Assembly: GCA_934155185.1 (NCBI GenBank)
Contig: CAKPGT010000001.1
Location: forward strand, 1 to 64,000
Direction of reading: 5' to 3'
Length of the DNA: 64,000 bases
From: an uncultured Bacilli bacterium
Lineage (GTDB): Bacteria > Bacillota_I > Bacilli_A > RF39 > UBA660
Below are positions 1-7,298 of this stretch, in pieces; the first letter of the stretch is position 1; each line of letters begins with the position of its first letter. The notes under the pieces were generated by a model. It was not told where the DNA came from. It searched no databases and saw only the letters and a program-made list of their open reading frames with translations. Both the position numbers and the translations under genes were made by a program.

Positions 1-75
<75 letters not shown>

Positions 76-81
76 TGTTTT

Positions 82-165
82 GGGGAGGTAGCGAAGTGGT
101 TAAACGCGGCAGACTGTAAATCTGTTCCTTCGGGTTCAATGGTTCGAATCCATTTCTCCCCACCA
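82..165 (+). tRNA. tRNA-Tyr(GTA)
   Basis: Class II tRNA with a long variable arm and acceptor GGGGAGG paired with TTCTCCCC. The anticodon loop contains GTA and CCA is encoded at 163-165. It lies 6 bases after tRNA-Thr, so co-transcription is likely. Confidence 0.95.
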
Positions 166-175
166 CTTTAAGAAT

Positions 176-250
176 TGCCTCGTCGCCAAGTGGTAAGGCA
201 TCAGACTTTGACTCTGACATGCGCAAGTTCGAATCTTGCCGAGGCAACCA
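176..250 (+). tRNA. tRNA-Gln(TTG)
   Basis: Acceptor TGCCTCG pairs with CGAGGCA, the anticodon loop CTTTGAC carries TTG and CCA is encoded. Because gatCAB is present at 31-34 kb, this tRNA may be charged through Glu-tRNA(Gln) transamidation; that is family knowledge and is not shown here. Confidence 0.95.
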
Positions 251-265
251 AATTTTTTGTATTAT

Positions 266-341
266 GTCCTGTTAGCTCAGCAGGTAGAGCATTTGACTTT
301 TAATCAAAGGGTCATGCGTTCGAGTCGCATACAGGACACCA
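266..341 (+). tRNA. tRNA-Lys(TTT)
   Basis: Acceptor GTCCTGT pairs with ACAGGAC, the anticodon loop is CTTTTAA (TTT) and CCA is encoded. Confidence 0.95.
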
Positions 342-343
342 TT

Positions 344-432
344 GCCCGAGTGGCGGAATTGGTAGACGCACAGGACTTAAAATCCTGCGAGAATCAACCC
401 TCGTACCGGTTCAAGTCCGGTCTCGGGCACCA
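344..432 (+). tRNA. tRNA-Leu(TAA)
   Basis: Class II tRNA with a long variable arm. Acceptor GCCCGAG pairs with CTCGGGC, anticodon TAA, CCA encoded. It is the last gene of the cluster and is followed by an intrinsic terminator. Confidence 0.95.
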
Positions 433-444
433 CTAAAGAATATT

Positions 445-467
445 AGAACTTATGAAGTTCTTTTTTT
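445..467 (+). terminator. Rho-independent terminator of the tRNA cluster
   Basis: Stem AGAACTT (445-451) pairs with AAGTTCT (455-461) around an ATG loop and is followed by a T run. Confidence 0.85.
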
Positions 468-585
468 GTAGATAAAATAAATGTTAAAAAATATATCGCA
501 AGTAAAATATTTTTTACACTATAACAGGAAAGCACTAATATATGAAAGAAGTGTCTATAATAACAGTTAATTTGGAGTTGATGCT

Positions 586-1611
586 ATGGAAAGAAGCTTT
601 ACTTGTGTAAATAAATTATGTGATGATAATACTGGACCGTTATATATTACAGATAAAGAGCATCTGGAAAAAATAACTGACACACATATATATTTAAGAT
701 GCTTTGTAGATGATTTCTTTCTTGCTATAAAGGAATTTGAAGAAGTAAAAGGTAAAATAATTAACTATTATGTAAAAATATGGGAAAATATAATAATAGA
801 TAATTATGAAAACATGTTTAATACTTTTGATGAACTAAAAAAACATAAAAATAATATTCTAGGTTTAGAGATAAATTTAACTTCGAAGGTTAAAGAAAGT
901 GATTTTGAAAAATTAACCATATTTTTAAAAGGCTTTACACACGGTCTTGATTTTAGAATAAATTTAGGTAATATAGAAGTGTTTAGTAAAAAGCAATTAA
1001 ATATATTAAAAAACATAAATTCAAATCTGGATATTAAACTAAATATTAACCAATTGTATGAGGGAAAATATAGCGAATGTTATTGTGATAATTCGTATGC
1101 ATTTGAAGAATTGATAGAGATTAAAGAAAAAGTAGATGAGATAAAAAAGAAGATTCCAGATGGTCTTAATGATATAGAAAAAGTATTATTTTTATACAAG
1201 TATTTAGGAAAGAAAGTTAAATATGATAAAAGAATAGCGAATAAAGATGAAAGACAATTACATGACTCCAAAAGCATATACGATGTCTTGTTTAATAACA
1301 AAGGAGTTTGTTCTAGTTTTGCAATAGCCTTTAAAGCATTAATGGATGCTACTAATATAGAATGTCAGGTTGTAATATCGGACAATCATGCATGGAATGT
1401 TGTAAAAATTAACGGATACTGGTACCATTTAGATTTAACATGGGATTTATATAATATTAAACATAATATGAAACTAGAATATTTTCTTAAAAGTGAAAGA
1501 TATATGCTAAAGGAAAATTCACACCAAATATATACATATTATGCTGATGAAAAAGATATTGCAGGTAGGTCAATTTCTATTAGAAGATATAAAAAAAACG
1601 TAAAATTTTAG
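586..1611 (+). CDS. transglutaminase-like (papain-fold) domain protein
   Basis: 341-residue protein. The last third is a transglutaminase-like domain with the Cys-His-Asp triad visible: Cys242 in GVCSSFA, His268 in NHAWN and Asp283 in HLDLTWD. Residues 1-190 are rich in Lys and Asp and match no family I recognise. There is no clear signal peptide or membrane segment, so it is probably cytoplasmic. Family members are proteases or amidases more often than cross-linkers, and the substrate cannot be told. The start is ATG with TTTGGAG 8 bases upstream. It stands alone between the tRNA cluster and a two-component operon. Confidence 0.8.
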   Translation: MERSFTCVNKLCDDNTGPLYITDKEHLEKITDTHIYLRCFVDDFFLAIKEFEEVKGKIINYYVKIWENIIIDNYENMFNTFDELKKHKNNILGLEINLTSKVKESDFEKLTIFLKGFTHGLDFRINLGNIEVFSKKQLNILKNINSNLDIKLNINQLYEGKYSECYCDNSYAFEELIEIKEKVDEIKKKIPDGLNDIEKVLFLYKYLGKKVKYDKRIANKDERQLHDSKSIYDVLFNNKGVCSSFAIAFKALMDATNIECQVVISDNHAWNVVKINGYWYHLDLTWDLYNIKHNMKLEYFLKSERYMLKENSHQIYTYYADEKDIAGRSISIRRYKKNVKF

Positions 1612-1648
1612 TCCTAAATAGGCTGAAATTTTTTTCTATTTATATTTA

Positions 1649-1684
1649 CTTATTTAATACTTATTTAATATTTTATAGTATAAT
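1649..1684 (+). promoter_or_regulatory. tandem 11-bp repeat operator plus -10 upstream of the response regulator
   Basis: CTTATTTAATA occurs twice back to back (1649-1659, 1660-1670), so the ATTTAAT cores are exactly 11 bp apart. The arrangement is typical of OmpR/PhoB-type dimers. A TATAAT -10 lies at 1679-1684. The same ATTTAAT pair with 11-bp spacing sits before the htrA-like gene at 3628-3645, also just upstream of its -10. Inference: autoregulation by the adjacent response regulator. Confidence 0.6.
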
Positions 1685-1705
1685 TTAAAGTAGTAGGTGA
1701 TTTTA

Positions 1706-2392
1706 GTGCGTATATTAATAGTTGAAGATGAGTACAATTTAGCTGATGTTATAAGGGATAGATTATCAAAAGAAAAATATACGGTTGATATATCTTGTAC
1801 TGGAAATGAGGGGTTAGATAATGCTCTTTCAAATATATATGATTTAATAATATTAGATGTTATGCTTCCTGGGATAAATGGATTTGATATTCTAAAAGAA
1901 ATAAGAAAAGAAAAAATTGAATCTAAAGTAATAATGTTAACTGCAAAAGGGGAGTTAGAAGATAAATTAAATGGTCTAACAAATGGTGCAAATGACTATC
2001 TAACAAAGCCATTTCATATTGAAGAATTAGTAGCAAGAGTAAATATTCAGTTAAGAAATGATGATGATACTATAAAAAATAATCTGATAAAATATGAAGA
2101 TATTACCCTTGATATAAATAGTTCAAAACTATCATGCACCACTACTGGTTTAGAAATAGAGTTAATATGTAAAGAATTTTTGTTATTAGAATATCTTTTA
2201 AATAATAAAACAAGAATAGTTTCAAAAGAACTTATAAATGATAAAATATGGGGAATTGATAACGAAAGTGAGTCAAACAATATAGAGGCATATGTATCAT
2301 TTATTAGAAAAAAACTAAAGGCTGTAGGGTCTAATGTTACAATAAAGGCGGTTAGAGGATTAGGCTATAAGTTAGAGGTAAATAATGAATAA
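1706..2392 (+). CDS. OmpR/PhoB-family response regulator
   Basis: 228-residue DNA-binding regulator. The receiver domain (1-115) has acidic residues in VEDE, phospho-acceptor Asp51 in LDVMLPG, Thr79 and Lys101 in TKPF. A winged-helix domain (about 130-226) ends in VRGLGYKL, typical of OmpR family members. I chose GTG at 1706, which gives the normal MRILIVEDE start and lies 5 bases after TAGGTGA; a GTG at 1697 overlaps that ribosome site. It overlaps the downstream kinase by 8 bases, so they are co-translated. Probably controls itself and the htrA-like gene through ATTTAAT direct repeats. Confidence 0.93.
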   Translation: MRILIVEDEYNLADVIRDRLSKEKYTVDISCTGNEGLDNALSNIYDLIILDVMLPGINGFDILKEIRKEKIESKVIMLTAKGELEDKLNGLTNGANDYLTKPFHIEELVARVNIQLRNDDDTIKNNLIKYEDITLDINSSKLSCTTTGLEIELICKEFLLLEYLLNNKTRIVSKELINDKIWGIDNESESNNIEAYVSFIRKKLKAVGSNVTIKAVRGLGYKLEVNNE

Positions 2393-3626
2393 ATTAAAAG
2401 ACAAAGTATTTTTAGTAATTTTTGGATTATTAACTTTATTTTTAATAACAATATTATTTATATTTAATTCTCAAGATTACTATGCAAAGAAGCAAAACAT
2501 ATTAAGAAATTTAACGCAGGCAAAAAAAGCTGGTGGTATAACTGATGAACTTAGTTACAACTTAGATGGAAGAAGAAATGCTGGATTTAATAATAAACCA
2601 TCAATGATATTTATGGATTATGCTGTTTATACAGTTATATTAGATAGTCAAAATAATATAATATGTATTATAAATAATAGTGGGTTAGATAAAGATGATA
2701 ATGAAATATTAACTATAACTAACAAAATAATTTCTAAAAATAATTCGTCCAAAGTAAACGTACCTAATCTTTATTTTAATAAGTATGCGTATTCATATAA
2801 CTATGGTGAATCTATTACCATTATAAATATAGAAAACATAAAAAGCGAGTTATTATCAAGGCTTAAAATATCTATATTAATTTTCATAATACTTGAAGCT
2901 TTAATAATATTTATTTCCAAGAAAATTACTAATTGGATAATAGCGCCTGTACTAGATTCATTTGAAAGGCAAAAACAGTTTATAGAAGATGCCTCTCATG
3001 AACTTAAAACACCTCTTGCTGTTATAATGGCAAGTAGTGATGCACTATATAATAATCCTAAAGAAAAAAAGTGGCTAAATAATATAAAAAGTGAATCAGA
3101 TAGGATGAATAATTTAATTAAAAATCTTCTTACATTAGCTAAACTAGAAGATGATAATAAAGACATTATTAAATCTAATTTAAATCTTTCAAAACTAGTT
3201 TTATTTCAGGCACTTACTTATGAAAGTCTTATGTTCGAGCAAAATCTTAACCTAGAAACATTAATAGATGATGATATACATTTTAAATGTAATGAAGAGG
3301 AAATAAAAGAATTATTATCAATATTAATAGATAATGCTATAAAACACAGCTTTAAAAATGAAAATATAAAAGTTTCTTTGAAAGAAACTAAAAATAGTGT
3401 TATACTAAGAGTAGAAAATAAGGGAAAAGAAATTCCGAAAGGAGAAGAAGAAAAAATATTTGAAAGATTTTACAGATTAGATAAATCTAGAAATAGAAAT
3501 GAAAATAGATATGGTCTAGGGCTTGCGATAGCTAAAAAGATAGCACAAAATAATAATGCTAATATAACAGCAAAGTCGGAAAATAATCTTACAACATTTG
3601 AGGTTGTCTTTAAGAAAAATTCATAA
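2385..3626 (+). CDS. sensor histidine kinase, partner of the response regulator
   Basis: 413 residues. Membrane segments at about 7-27 and 161-178 bracket an extracytoplasmic sensor loop of about 130 residues. The HisKA H-box is EDASHELKTPLAV with phospho-acceptor His205. The ATPase domain has an N-box LIDNAIKHS and a G2 box GLGLAIAKK. No PAS domain; a HAMP linker is not obvious. ATG overlaps the regulator gene. The following htrA-like gene shares the operator of the system, so an envelope-stress sensor like CssS is the best analogy, by inference only. Confidence 0.92.
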   Translation: MNKLKDKVFLVIFGLLTLFLITILFIFNSQDYYAKKQNILRNLTQAKKAGGITDELSYNLDGRRNAGFNNKPSMIFMDYAVYTVILDSQNNIICIINNSGLDKDDNEILTITNKIISKNNSSKVNVPNLYFNKYAYSYNYGESITIINIENIKSELLSRLKISILIFIILEALIIFISKKITNWIIAPVLDSFERQKQFIEDASHELKTPLAVIMASSDALYNNPKEKKWLNNIKSESDRMNNLIKNLLTLAKLEDDNKDIIKSNLNLSKLVLFQALTYESLMFEQNLNLETLIDDDIHFKCNEEEIKELLSILIDNAIKHSFKNENIKVSLKETKNSVILRVENKGKEIPKGEEEKIFERFYRLDKSRNRNENRYGLGLAIAKKIAQNNNANITAKSENNLTTFEVVFKKNS

Positions 3627-3627
3627 A

Positions 3628-3661
3628 ATTTAATTTTTATTTAATATTTCACTAATATAAT
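3628..3661 (+). promoter_or_regulatory. ATTTAAT direct repeat and promoter before the htrA-like gene
   Basis: ATTTAAT at 3628-3634 and 3639-3645 (11-bp period), followed after 10 bases by TATAAT (3656-3661). Matches the operator before the response regulator gene in sequence, period and distance to the -10 (9 versus 10 bases between core and -10). Confidence 0.55.
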
Positions 3662-3718
3662 TAGGTATGTAAATATGAGTTTACATGCAATATATAAATA
3701 GGTAATTAGGAGGACATT

Positions 3719-4936
3719 ATGGAAATTATTGAAAAAGATAAAGAATTAGAAAATGAGAAGCTAGAGGAAAACAGAAAAAAAAATAAAAAGACTGCGTTAA
3801 TAATTATATTTATAATTATAGCAGTAGTCTTACTAGAAGTATTTTACTTAGTAGGAAAAAATGTTTCAAACTTAGTAGAAAATACTAACAAAAGTAAGAT
3901 AGAACTTAAACAAACAAAAATAAGTAAAAGTAATTCTAATATGGACGGTATATATATTACTGATGTATCTGAAGTAGTAGAAAATGTTATGCCATCAATA
4001 GTTGCTATAACAAGTAAGACACTTGTTTCAAATGGTATGTTTGGGCCTAGCTATTTTGGTCAAAATAGTTATAGCCAGGGAGCTGGTTCAGGAATAATAA
4101 TTGGAAAGACTGATGAAGAATTATTAATATTAACTAATAACCATGTAGTAGAAGGTGCTAATGAATTATCTGTTAAATTTATAGATGATAATAGTGTTGA
4201 TGCAACAATTAAAGGCTCAACAGAAAGAAAAGATATAGCAGTAATTTCAGTAAAGGTTAGCTCAATGAAAAAAGAAACATTGGAAAAAATTAAAGAAGCT
4301 ACAATTGGTGATAGTAGTGCTTTAAAAGTTGGAAATGGAGTTATAGCAATTGGAAATGCATTAGGATATGGTCAATCTGTTACAACAGGTGTTGTTAGTG
4401 CTTTAAATAGAAGTGTTACAATAGATAATTACACTAATAAAATGATTCAAATAGATGCAGCTATAAATGGAGGAAATTCAGGTGGAGCACTTCTTAATAG
4501 TAGTGGCGAAGTAGTTGGAATTAACTCTGCTAAATATTCATCTAATTCAAGTTCTTCAGCAAGTGTTGAAGGTATGGGATTTGCTATTCCAATAACTGAT
4601 GTAAAAGATATAATTAATTCATTAATGAATGGTAAGGAAATAAATAAAGGTGTTACTCTTGGTATTCAAGGTTATATGACTGATGAAGTAACAATGATAA
4701 ATAATATGCCAAGTGGATTTTATGTTGCGGAGGTAACTAAAGATGGTTTTGCTGAAAAAGCGGGATTACAAAAAGGTAATATTATAACTAAGATTGATGA
4801 TGAAAAGATTGATTCATTTGATGTTTTAAGTAATGCTCTATATGAAAAGACAAGTAATGATACAGCAAAATTAACAGTAAGTTATTTAGATGGAAATACA
4901 TATAAAGAAAAAACCATTACAGTAAGTTTTAAATAA
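3719..4936 (+). CDS. HtrA/DegP-like membrane-anchored serine protease with PDZ domain
   Basis: 405 residues. One N-terminal membrane segment (about 26-46) anchors it with the protease outside. The S1C trypsin-like domain has His142 in TNNHVVEG, Asp172 in KDIAVISV and Ser254 in GGNSGGAL. A single PDZ domain occupies about 310-400. The length is typical of Gram-positive HtrA proteins. Start ATG follows AGGAGGA. It degrades or refolds misfolded exported proteins in known relatives. The operator it shares with the upstream two-component operon suggests control by that system, as CssRS controls htrA in Bacillus. A strong terminator follows. Confidence 0.93.
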   Translation: MEIIEKDKELENEKLEENRKKNKKTALIIIFIIIAVVLLEVFYLVGKNVSNLVENTNKSKIELKQTKISKSNSNMDGIYITDVSEVVENVMPSIVAITSKTLVSNGMFGPSYFGQNSYSQGAGSGIIIGKTDEELLILTNNHVVEGANELSVKFIDDNSVDATIKGSTERKDIAVISVKVSSMKKETLEKIKEATIGDSSALKVGNGVIAIGNALGYGQSVTTGVVSALNRSVTIDNYTNKMIQIDAAINGGNSGGALLNSSGEVVGINSAKYSSNSSSSASVEGMGFAIPITDVKDIINSLMNGKEINKGVTLGIQGYMTDEVTMINNMPSGFYVAEVTKDGFAEKAGLQKGNIITKIDDEKIDSFDVLSNALYEKTSNDTAKLTVSYLDGNTYKEKTITVSFK

Positions 4937-4945
4937 TAAAAGTTA

Positions 4946-4978
4946 AATCAAGTATAAGATGTTATGCTTGATTTTTTT
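4946..4978 (+). terminator. Rho-independent terminator after htrA-like gene
   Basis: 11-bp stem AATCAAGTATA/TATGCTTGATT with an AGATGT loop (one T.G pair), followed by a T run. Confidence 0.9.
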
Positions 4979-5091
4979 CTGTGATATAATAAAATGTATT
5001 ATGCAACTTAAAATATACAAAAAACAACCTAAAGATGGTAGAGTGCAACTGGTAGAAAGTTATATTATTTATGCGTAAGGAGGAGAAAAAG

Positions 5092-6567
5092 ATGAATAAT
5101 AATTTATCTAAAAATTTAAAAAAGATAAGAAAAGAAAACAACTTATCACAAGAACAATTAGCAGAAAAGCTTGGTGTTTCAAGACAGGCAATTTCAAAAT
5201 GGGAGTCTGATCAAGCGTATCCAGAGATGGATAAAATATTAAGCCTTGCGAATATGTTTAATCTAAACATAGATGATCTATTAAATAATGATATTAATGA
5301 GGTAAAAAAGGAAGAGTCATCTAAAAATAATATTAATAAATATATTGATGACTTTTTAAACTTTATTTCTAACACAGTAAAAATGATATGCACTTTAGAC
5401 TTAAAGACAAAAATAAAATGCTTTCTTGAACAGGCTATAATAGCAATTATTTTAGTTATGGTTTTCCATTTATTAGGTAGCATACTAGGAAGAATATTTT
5501 TAACATTTATAAGGTTTCTTCCACGTAATATTTATAACTTTATGTATCAGTTATTAAGCTCAGTATATTTGGTTTTAGCATTTATACTGTCAGTAGTTAT
5601 AATGGTACATGTATTTAAAACAAGATATTTAGATTATTATACTAAAAATGCAAATGAAGATGTTAATTTGCCAGAAGAAAAGAATATAAAAAGCACAGAA
5701 ATTATTAGTGAAAAAAATACTGATAAAAAATTAAATAATAATGAAAAAATAGTAATAAGAGATCCAAACCATAGTGAGTATAAATTTATAAAAGGATTAC
5801 TTAAATTAATTAATTTAGGAGTAAAATTTTGCTTGTTATGTATGATTTTATTTTTAAGCTTTCTATTTGTTATATTTTTATCTTCTTTAGTATTATCATT
5901 TAAAATATTAGGTACGGGGTTATTCTTTATAGGATTGCTTACTACTTTAATATCTATCTCTATTATAGATGTACTTTTAATAATAATATTAATAAACTTT
6001 GTTACAGGTAGAAAAAATAATAATAGAGTTAATATAATAGTTTTTGTATCATCTATTATTTTATGTGGTATCGGAGTTGGCGTATTATTATATGGTGTAT
6101 TAAACTTTGATTATATTGAAGCTAAAGATTCAGACATGTATAAAACAAATGAAGTTGCTATACCTTTAAATAATAATGCTTATTTTAATAATCATATTTA
6201 TGATGTAACCTATATTAAGGAAGACCGTGATGATATAAGAATTAAGTTTAAAAGTAATAAATATTGTAATGTAAAAATTAACTATGACGAAGAGATAATC
6301 TTTAATCGTAACTGTAATAATAGAGCCGATATGATAAAGGAATATTTAAGTGATGTGAATAAGAAAAAAATATATAATTTAGATATTGGAGTTTATGACG
6401 TAGAAGTTTATGCATCTGAAGAGAATATAAATATTTTAAAGCAAAATAGAAAATCATCTATGAGTTGTTTTGCAAATGAGGCAGAGTTATCAGATAAAAA
6501 CTATAAATTAGAGCAAGAAATAGAAGACTATAAAAGAACAATAGAAGAATTAGAAAAAGATAAATAG
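5092..6567 (+). CDS. XRE-type HTH regulator fused to a multi-pass membrane domain
   Basis: 491 residues. The N-terminal XRE helix-turn-helix (about 1-62) contains LSQEQLAEKLGVSRQAISKW, followed by about six hydrophobic segments (roughly 115-140, 150-180, 245-275, 280-315, 325-350) with a charged loop between. The C-terminal segment (about 470-491) is coiled-coil-like and acidic. I chose ATG 5092 because AAGGAGG lies 9 bases before it; an upstream ATG at 5071 covers that site. HTH-plus-membrane proteins of this kind are common regulators in Firmicutes, sometimes sensing membrane state. Target genes are unknown. Confidence 0.8.
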   Translation: MNNNLSKNLKKIRKENNLSQEQLAEKLGVSRQAISKWESDQAYPEMDKILSLANMFNLNIDDLLNNDINEVKKEESSKNNINKYIDDFLNFISNTVKMICTLDLKTKIKCFLEQAIIAIILVMVFHLLGSILGRIFLTFIRFLPRNIYNFMYQLLSSVYLVLAFILSVVIMVHVFKTRYLDYYTKNANEDVNLPEEKNIKSTEIISEKNTDKKLNNNEKIVIRDPNHSEYKFIKGLLKLINLGVKFCLLCMILFLSFLFVIFLSSLVLSFKILGTGLFFIGLLTTLISISIIDVLLIIILINFVTGRKNNNRVNIIVFVSSIILCGIGVGVLLYGVLNFDYIEAKDSDMYKTNEVAIPLNNNAYFNNHIYDVTYIKEDRDDIRIKFKSNKYCNVKINYDEEIIFNRNCNNRADMIKEYLSDVNKKKIYNLDIGVYDVEVYASEENINILKQNRKSSMSCFANEAELSDKNYKLEQEIEDYKRTIEELEKDK

Positions 6568-6664
6568 TAAGACTTTATTTCACCTTAATAAACTTTAATA
6601 AATATAATGATGTAATTTAATATTTGAGAGTTATACTTAAAATAGGAAGTGAGGTGAAGCCTAT

Positions 6665-6895
6665 ACGAAGATAAAAATAGTTGGATCTAATTGTAGCAAT
6701 GGAAGAAAACTTTTAAAAATGGTGGAAAGGGCTATAGAACAATATGATGGTTCTATGGAAATGAGATTAGAAGATAAAAACAAAATGATAAAAAACGTAC
6801 CTGGACTTATAATTAATGATAATGTAGTAAGTGAAGGTAAAGTATTATCAGTTAGAGAAATAACAAGATTTATTAAAAATGAAGTAAATTGTTAA
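6665..6895 (+). CDS. thioredoxin-fold redox-disulfide-like protein with ACG start and altered CxxC
   Basis: 76-residue reading frame that resembles the small thioredoxin-like family usually annotated redox-active disulfide protein 2. It has a KIKIVGSNC beginning, a VPGLIIN cis-Pro region and the ending VSEGKVLSVREI. The normal CxxC is CSNG, so the second cysteine is lost. No ATG, GTG or TTG lies in frame at the right place: after GAGGTG (6651-6656) the codon in start position is ACG at 6665, and the first in-frame ATG is codon 19, inside the fold. It is either a rare ACG start or a recently damaged gene. Intact frame to the stop favours the first. Confidence 0.55.
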   Translation, partial: TKIKIVGSNCSNGRKLLKMVERAIEQYDGSMEMRLEDKNKMIKNVPGLIINDNVVSEGKVLSVREITRFIKNEVNC

Positions 6896-6927
6896 TATAG
6901 ATTAAAAGAGAGGTTAGGTGAATGATA

Positions 6928-7028
6928 TGAAGCTTGCTTAAAGGCTCATCAATTAATATTGATAAGCTAAGTGGCTAGCGAAGAATATATTCATAAATAG
7001 GCCCGGGAATTATGGTGCCTATTTTATT
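6928..7028 (+). other. structured leader-like region with hairpins and a terminator-like stem
   Basis: Between the thioredoxin-like gene and the next promoter. Hairpin GCTCATCAAT/ATTGATAAGC (6944-6953, 6958-6967; one mismatch) is followed by AAATAGGC (6995-7002) paired with GCCTATTT (7017-7024) and a T-rich tail. The only reading frame is a four-codon ATG-AAG-CTT-GCT. It may be the terminator region of the upstream gene or an unrecognised regulatory RNA; I match it to no known riboswitch. Confidence 0.4.
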
Positions 7029-7061
7029 TGGCTAAAAATGTCAAATTATGGTAAAAATATG

Positions 7062-7090
7062 TTGACATCTGCTAAAATAAGGTGTATCTT
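7062..7090 (+). promoter_or_regulatory. sigma-A type promoter of the rel operon
   Basis: TTGACA (7062-7067), 17-bp spacer, TATCTT (7085-7090). Transcription would start near 7097, just before the leader ORF ribosome site. Confidence 0.75.
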
Positions 7091-7122
7091 AAATATAAAT
7101 TATTTTTGAAGAGGTGAGTAGT

Positions 7123-7212
7123 ATGAGTACAAATATTCTTTCAAATAATAAAGTATTCTTTGTTGAATTATTTGTTAGCTATGTTTTCTCATGCTTACTC
7201 CTCTTTTTTTAA
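7123..7212 (+). CDS. 29-codon leader peptide upstream of the rel operon
   Basis: ATG with GAGGTGA (7111-7117) 5 bases upstream. It encodes a 29-residue, strongly hydrophobic peptide ending in CLLLFF, with seven Phe, five Leu and four Ser. The frame ends 13 bases before an intrinsic terminator, and the rel ribosome site lies just beyond it. Promoter, short ORF, terminator and gene in this order is the layout of translation-dependent attenuators. A small membrane peptide or toxin is the alternative. No strong alternative (antiterminator) pairing could be found by eye. Confidence 0.65.
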   Translation: MSTNILSNNKVFFVELFVSYVFSCLLLFF

Positions 7213-7225
7213 AACTTATAACTAT

Positions 7226-7273
7226 AAAGCAGTAACTTTTTGGACTTTTGGTCTTTAGGTTGCTGCTTTTTTT
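7226..7273 (+). terminator. intrinsic terminator/attenuator before rel
   Basis: 11-bp stem AAAGCAGTAAC (7226-7236) with GTTGCTGCTTT (7259-7269; one T.G pair). The 22-base loop may itself fold as GAC/GTC. A T run follows. It lies between the leader ORF and the rel start, so expression of the seven-gene operon requires readthrough. Confidence 0.8.
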
Positions 7274-7298
7274 GTTATATGTAAGGTGGTGTTATTAT

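Noticed and set aside
1649..1670. CRISPR or satellite repeat
   Set aside because: Only two 11-bp units directly before a -10; best read as a regulator binding site. No CRISPR array or cas gene was found in the window.
6584..6608. Third operator of the two-component system
   Set aside because: The TTAATAA pair here has a 10-bp period and a different core, so it does not match the ATTTAAT/11-bp pattern.
7123..7273. Antiterminator in the rel leader like that at 14.6 kb
   Set aside because: I searched for a complement of the terminator 5' arm AAAGCAGTAAC in the leader ORF and found only short partial matches.
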